Part shown: one piece after another, positions 59,861 to 64,000 of the stretch
Layout of the letters: every line of letters starts with the position of its first letter
Numbering within the stretch: the first letter of the stretch is position 1
NCBI GenBank assembly: GCA_035651755.1
Contig: DASRFA010000008.1
Location: 7,359 to 71,358, forward strand
Source of the DNA: DASRFA01 sp035651755
GTDB taxonomy: Bacteria; Desulfobacterota; Binatia; UBA12015
Length of the DNA stretch: 64,000 nucleotides
Reading direction: 5' to 3'
The notes under the pieces: generated by a model
What the model saw: only the letters and a program-made list of their open reading frames with translations
Database searches by the model: none
What the model was told of the DNA's origin: nothing
Program-made: the position numbers and the translations under genes

Positions 59861-61038
59861 GGCGATGAAGGCGATCGCTCGACGACGTCGAGCATGCGGC
59901 GCAGCACCTTCTCGGCCGCGAAGTGCTCGCGCGCGATCGCGCGTGCCGCGGCGCAGTGCGCGGCGTAGTCGCGGTTCACCTCGCGCACCGCGGCGCAGGC
60001 CTCGTCGAGGTCCGAGAACGCGAGCAGGCCGCGGCCGCAGGGGACGAGCTTGCTGAACCCGGTCTCCTGCGTGATGACGGGGCGGCCGGCGGCGAGGTAG
60101 CAGACGCTGCGATCGCTGAACCATCCCGAGCGCGGCCGCACGTAGATGTCCTTCGCGACCGTGAACTCGCCGCGCGAGTCGCGGATGAAGTCCACGTAGG
60201 CGCCGATGTCGGACGACACCGCGAGCGGGTCGATCGTGCGCCAGCCGTTCTCGGCGAGGAGCGCCGTCTCGCGCTCGCCCGGAGGCTGGATGGCGACCTC
60301 GAACTCGACGCCGCAGCGCTTCGGGACGGGGAGATAGTGGAGGAAGTTGAGGTGCTTCGACCAGCGGTACGTCTCGCCGCCGAAGCTCACGTCCTTCCCC
60401 TTGTTCTCCCACGTCGCGATCGTGCTGAAGAACCGCGGCTCCGGGATGAGCGAGCCCTCCCACAGATCGCACACGACCGGCGGCCGGGTCGGGTGCCAGA
60501 CGAGGCCGGACAGCGGCACCGGGCAGTCCTCGGTGCCGAGGTTCTCGCCGTAGGTGAAGAGCACGTCGTGCTCCTCGGCGATCGCGCGCGCTCCGGCGTC
60601 GCCGTTCGCGATCCGGAGCTGCTCGTAGACGGGGTCGGTCTCGACGTAGACGAGCTTCGCGCCCTGGCGGTGCTCGGCGCGGAGCCGGGTCGCGCCGCAG
60701 AGGTTCCAGATCGATCCGGACGTCCGGTAGAGGTCGAAGAGGACGTCCTTGCCGCGCCCGAAGTACGACTCGGTCCCGAGGTCCCAGTAGACCCAGCGGT
60801 CGGCGAGGCCGATGCGTTCCATGCCGCGCCGCACGAACTCGACGTTGGGCGCCGGGTCGTCGCTGATCGTGAGGCGTCTCGGATCGTACGGGGGGGCGCC
60901 CGAATCCTCGGCGTAGAAGACGTCGTAGCCGAGCCGCGACAAGCCGAGCAGGTACTGGAGCGCCTGCCACGCGACCCCGGCCATCGGGTACTGCCCCATG
61001 AGGCCGAGGACGAGGATGCGCTTCTCAGCCTGCGCCAT
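59857..61038 (-). CDS. CgeB/GT-B-like glycosyltransferase paralogue 1
   Basis: 393 residues. ILVLGLMGQYPMAGVAWQALQYLLGLSRLGYDVFYAEDS starts a Rossmann-like N-terminal domain; KDIYVRPRSGWFSDRSVCYLAAGRPVITQETGF and PCGRGLLAFSDLDEA in the C-terminal domain resemble GT-B glycosyltransferases of the CgeB group. Shared blocks with the downstream gene (VFTYGENLGTE / FTFGENIGTD, DRSVCYLAAGRPV) show a tandem duplication that has diverged widely. ATG 61038 overlaps the ABC-transporter stop by 14 bases. Confidence 0.78.
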   Translation of the reverse strand: MAQAEKRILVLGLMGQYPMAGVAWQALQYLLGLSRLGYDVFYAEDSGAPPYDPRRLTISDDPAPNVEFVRRGMERIGLADRWVYWDLGTESYFGRGKDVLFDLYRTSGSIWNLCGATRLRAEHRQGAKLVYVETDPVYEQLRIANGDAGARAIAEEHDVLFTYGENLGTEDCPVPLSGLVWHPTRPPVVCDLWEGSLIPEPRFFSTIATWENKGKDVSFGGETYRWSKHLNFLHYLPVPKRCGVEFEVAIQPPGERETALLAENGWRTIDPLAVSSDIGAYVDFIRDSRGEFTVAKDIYVRPRSGWFSDRSVCYLAAGRPVITQETGFSKLVPCGRGLLAFSDLDEACAAVREVNRDYAAHCAAARAIAREHFAAEKVLRRMLDVVERSPSSP

Positions 61039-62827
61039 GGAGCGCTCCGCCCTCGGGCCCCTCGGCGAACTGCGCCGCGTGCAGGCGCGCGAAGTCGCCG
61101 CGACGCGCGACCAGCTCCTCGAAGCGCCCGACCTCGGCGATCCGGCCGTCCCGCAGGACGACGATGCGATCCGCGCGCCGCACCGTCGAGAGGCGGTGCG
61201 CGATCACGAACGCCGTGCGCCCCTCGAGCAGGCGCTCGAGGCTCGCCATGAGGCGCGCCTCGGTGTCCGCGTCGAGCGCGGACGTCGGCTCGTCCAGGAT
61301 GACGATCGGCGCGTCCCTCAGGAGGGCGCGCGCGATCGTCAAGCGCTGCTTCTCGCCCTCGGAGAGCGCGAGCCCTTCCTGTCCGATGACCGTGTCGAGC
61401 CCCGCCGGCAGCTTCGTGAGGAGCCCGTCGAGCTGCGCCGCGCTCGCAGCGGCCTCGATCTCGGCGGGCGTCGCCTCGGGACGGCCGTACGCGATGTTCT
61501 CGCGCAGCGACGTCGGGAAGACGAGCGGCGGCTGGAGGACCATCGCGACCTGGCGGCGAAGCGAGCGCTTGTCGTAGACGCGGAGATCCTCGCCGTCGAG
61601 GAGCACCTGGCCCGCGGCCGGATCGTAGAAGCGCGGGATCAGGCTCACGAGCGTGCTCTTGCCGGCGCCGGTCGCCCCGACGATCGCGATCGTCTCGCCC
61701 GGCTCGATCGCGAGCGACACGTCGCGGAGGACGAGCCTCTGCGGGACGTAGCCGAAGCTCACGTCGCGGAGCTCGATCCGGCCGCGGACGCTCGCGCGCG
61801 CGAGCGTCCGCGGGCCGTCCGGCACGTCGGGTGCCGTCTCGAGGATCTCGAACACGCGCCCGACGCCGACCTTCGCCGCCTGCAGGAGCCCGAACGTGCT
61901 GCTGAGCGTCTGGATCGGCGCGTAGAGCGAGGCGAGGTAGCTCGTGAAGACCAGCAGGTCGCCGACAGTGAGCGATCCGCGCAGCACCGCGCGCGCGCCG
62001 AGCCAGATCACGGCCGCCGTGCCGACCGCGCCGATCACGTTCACGAGCACCGCGTAGCCGGTCTGCAGCGTGTAGAGCCGCAGGTTCGCGCGCAGGCTCG
62101 CCCGGCTCACGGAGCGGAACCGGTGCAGCTCTTCCTCCTCGTTCGTAAAGGCCTGGATGACCTTGATGCCGCTCATCGAACGCTCGGCCGCGGTGTAGAG
62201 CTCGCTCTCCTTCTCGCGCGCGCTCGTCGCGTCGCGCGAGATCCGCGCGCCGAGGAGGCGGATCGCGACGACGAGGAGCGGGCAGATCCCGAGGGCGACG
62301 AGCGTGAGCGTGCCGTTCAGGCGCGCCATCACGACCAGCATCCCGACGAGCATCACCAGCGCCGACACGGTCGGGAAGAAGCCGTTCATCGCGAGCGTCT
62401 GGATCGCGAAGGTGTCGGCCGTCAGGCGGAAGATCAGATCGCCCGGCGTTCGGCGGCCGTGGAAGGCGAGCGAGAGCCGCTGCAGGTGCTGGTAGAGGTC
62501 GGCGCGAAACTCCTCGACCATGCGCTGGCCGACGTCGATCGTGACATAGTTGCTCGCGACCGAGAGCGCACCGGTCAGGAGGTACAGCGCGACCAGCCCG
62601 AGCGCGGCGAGCGCGATGATCTCCGCCGCGTCGATCCGCTCGGGAAAGCCGAGCGCCGGCAGCGGAGCGCCGCCGAGCGCCGAGTCGACGACGACCTTGA
62701 GAGGCCAGGGCTTCAGGATCTCGGCCGCGCTCAGCGCGAACACGAGCGCGAGCGCCATCGCGAGCCGCCCGCGGAACGGACGCAGGTAGGGCGCGATGCG
62801 GGCCGCCTGGCGCGCGATCTCACTCAC
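61025..62827 (-). CDS. ABC exporter, fused permease-ATPase (MsbA-like)
   Basis: 600 residues. Six transmembrane helices in ~1-310 with the type IV exporter coupling sequence, then the nucleotide-binding domain: Walker A GATGAGKST near 384-392, Q-loop MVLQPPLVFP, signature LALSEGEKQRLTIARALL near 482-500, Walker B PIVILDEPT and H-loop IAHRLST. One gene supplies a half transporter that works as a homodimer. Between glycosyltransferase genes, so lipid-linked glycan or glycolipid export is probable. GTG 62827 overlaps the GT2 stop by four bases. Confidence 0.93.
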   Translation of the reverse strand: MSEIARQAARIAPYLRPFRGRLAMALALVFALSAAEILKPWPLKVVVDSALGGAPLPALGFPERIDAAEIIALAALGLVALYLLTGALSVASNYVTIDVGQRMVEEFRADLYQHLQRLSLAFHGRRTPGDLIFRLTADTFAIQTLAMNGFFPTVSALVMLVGMLVVMARLNGTLTLVALGICPLLVVAIRLLGARISRDATSAREKESELYTAAERSMSGIKVIQAFTNEEEELHRFRSVSRASLRANLRLYTLQTGYAVLVNVIGAVGTAAVIWLGARAVLRGSLTVGDLLVFTSYLASLYAPIQTLSSTFGLLQAAKVGVGRVFEILETAPDVPDGPRTLARASVRGRIELRDVSFGYVPQRLVLRDVSLAIEPGETIAIVGATGAGKSTLVSLIPRFYDPAAGQVLLDGEDLRVYDKRSLRRQVAMVLQPPLVFPTSLRENIAYGRPEATPAEIEAAASAAQLDGLLTKLPAGLDTVIGQEGLALSEGEKQRLTIARALLRDAPIVILDEPTSALDADTEARLMASLERLLEGRTAFVIAHRLSTVRRADRIVVLRDGRIAEVGRFEELVARRGDFARLHAAQFAEGPEGGALHGAG

Positions 62828-64000
62828 GCCGCGGCCTTGTCCGCGGACTCCCGGCGATCGGACAGCGGGACCATCTCGAGGCGCGGCGCGACGAGCGCGT
62901 AGATGCGCGACAGGAGCCGGCCCAGCCGGAGGCTCTGCACGCCGAGCGCGATGAAGTCGAGCGCGGCGAGGAGGAACCCCATGCGCGTCAGCTCCGGAAT
63001 GCCGAGCGCGATCCCGAGCACCGCGACCGCGACGAAGGCGCCGAGCAACGACCACCCGATCTTCGCGGTGTGCAGCGACGTCCGGATCCGGAACAGCCGC
63101 TTCGGACCCGTGTGGTCCTCGACGGCGACCTCGATCCGCGCCGACGTCCAGATGCCGCTCGCGACCTGGAGGTCCCACTCGCCCCAACCCGAGCCGACGG
63201 ACACGCGGTACTTGCGGGGGACGAGGAACGCCGACAGCTCGTGCAGGAAGTGCTCCTTGTCGCGCGCCGTCTCGTTCCAGTACGAGACGACGAACTCGCG
63301 CTCGAGCCACGCGACGTCGGCCTGCTGCTCGGGCGCGTCGATCTCCGCGTCGACGCGCGCGACGTCGCGCGCTCCGCGCGCGCGCCAGAGGTAGCGCTCG
63401 AAGCTCCGGACGAGCGGCCCGAGATAGAGCAGCAGCATCACCAGCAGGCGGGCCCGGAAGCCGTTGAAGCGCGGGTCGAGTCGCGCGCGCCAGGCCGACG
63501 CGGCCGCCGACGCGAGCGAGATCAGGAAAGGCAGCGACGAGACGACGACGTACTCCTCGGACAGGACCGCGGTCACGAGCAGGATCGCGGCGACGAGGTT
63601 CCACTCGAGCGTGAACGGCAGATACGTGAAGAGCGACGCCGGCCGCTCGTAGAGCGTCTGGAAGAGGCCGCGCCCGAAGGCGCCGTAGTAGATCACCGGC
63701 CCGCGGGCGAACAGGTTCGACGCGACGCCGCCGTAGATCCGGCCGAGCCAGCGCGACTGGCCGAGGACGTTGAAGCGAAACGGGTGCTTGAAGTAGAGGA
63801 GCGCCTCCGCCTTCCCGTAGCCCATCTGCTGCTTCAGGTAGGCGCGCACGGTGTTGCGCCGGAAGTGCCACACCATCGCGACCGGGCTGAAGCCGATCGC
63901 ATAGCCCGCGTTCTGGAGGCGCCAGCAGAGGTCCACGTCGTCGCCGGCGGCGGTGTAGAGCGCGTCGAAGCCGTGGATCTCCTCGAGCGCCGCCTTCTTG
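62824..64000 (-). CDS. Family 2 glycosyltransferase, C-terminal part (5' end outside window)
   Basis: About 392 residues are visible; the N-terminal catalytic part lies beyond the right edge. GFDALYTAAGDDVDLCWRLQNAGYAIGFSP near the visible start is the GT2 acceptor/catalytic-base region (the xDD/ED motif). After it come two or three hydrophobic segments (~110-180), a beta-rich region (~225-300), and two further hydrophobic segments (~310-350) before a basic tail. Large GT2 proteins with such added domains assemble or modify surface polysaccharide. Cotranscribed with the ABC exporter. Confidence 0.88.
   Translation of the reverse strand, partial: KKAALEEIHGFDALYTAAGDDVDLCWRLQNAGYAIGFSPVAMVWHFRRNTVRAYLKQQMGYGKAEALLYFKHPFRFNVLGQSRWLGRIYGGVASNLFARGPVIYYGAFGRGLFQTLYERPASLFTYLPFTLEWNLVAAILLVTAVLSEEYVVVSSLPFLISLASAAASAWRARLDPRFNGFRARLLVMLLLYLGPLVRSFERYLWRARGARDVARVDAEIDAPEQQADVAWLEREFVVSYWNETARDKEHFLHELSAFLVPRKYRVSVGSGWGEWDLQVASGIWTSARIEVAVEDHTGPKRLFRIRTSLHTAKIGWSLLGAFVAVAVLGIALGIPELTRMGFLLAALDFIALGVQSLRLGRLLSRIYALVAPRLEMVPLSDRRESADKAAA

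Overview
The window is about 64 kb of very GC-rich, tightly packed bacterial chromosome. Many genes start with GTG, 4-base stop/start overlaps are common, and I see no tRNA, rRNA, CRISPR array or transposase gene. The gene content (a ParE-type topoisomerase, many acyl-CoA enzymes, a complete mevalonate pathway, an NDH-SelD fusion, a rubrerythrin/DUF3501/Fur group) suggests an uncultured, aerobic or microaerobic Gram-negative of the deltaproteobacterial/myxobacterial sort. That placement is inference; no marker gene here settles it.

Region by region. 0-4 kb: the edge of a VapBC toxin-antitoxin pair, parE, and a type II NADH dehydrogenase whose 3' end overlaps parE. 4-15 kb: CoA-linked catabolism. 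A + strand set (rhodanese, hydrolase, kinase-like protein, enoyl-CoA hydratase) faces a long - strand run holding an acyl-CoA synthetase, an enoyl-CoA hydratase, a family III CoA-transferase, a truncated ANL enzyme and two PaaK-like ligases. 15-20 kb: an oxidoreductase-SelD fusion, a TetR regulator and a DEAD-box helicase with a poly-Arg tail. 20-24 kb: a lysophospholipase-like hydrolase, an exported protein, a ceramidase-like lipoprotein and a pterin dehydratase.

24-31 kb is the most coherent unit: a - strand operon mvaD-mvaK2-fni-mvaA-mvaK1-mvaS, which covers acetoacetyl-CoA to IPP/DMAPP. In front of it lie a recognisable promoter, a cluster of ACCGNTCGGT-like operator sites and a divergent XRE regulator. 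31-42 kb carries a ferritin-like protein, several unknowns, a siroheme nitrite/sulfite reductase coupled to a cold-shock-like protein, a cupin, EF-P with an atypical loop tip, an epoxide-hydrolase-like enzyme and an SCP-x thiolase/DUF35 pair.

42.1-42.8 kb is a 674-base gap without a conventional gene. It holds a candidate structured RNA with a full anti-SD-complementary ribosome site, a 15-codon frame, several stems and a strong intrinsic terminator. A palindromic repeat follows it, and relatives of that repeat recur in tandem at 51.6-51.75 kb, where one copy forms the end of lipA.

42.8-49.5 kb: split transketolase, histidine phosphatase, a rhodanese-MoeB fusion, and a rubrerythrin-DUF3501-Fur-LonN operon. 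49.5-58.5 kb: glgC, a GST, then the operon rnhB-E2-E3-lipB-lipA (lipoate and 2-oxoacid dehydrogenase functions without E1) and an acyl-CoA dehydrogenase. Next is a 146-base palindromic element. 58.7-64 kb is a surface-glycan type group: a GT2 glycosyltransferase (cut by the window edge), an ABC exporter and two tandem CgeB/GT-B-like paralogues.
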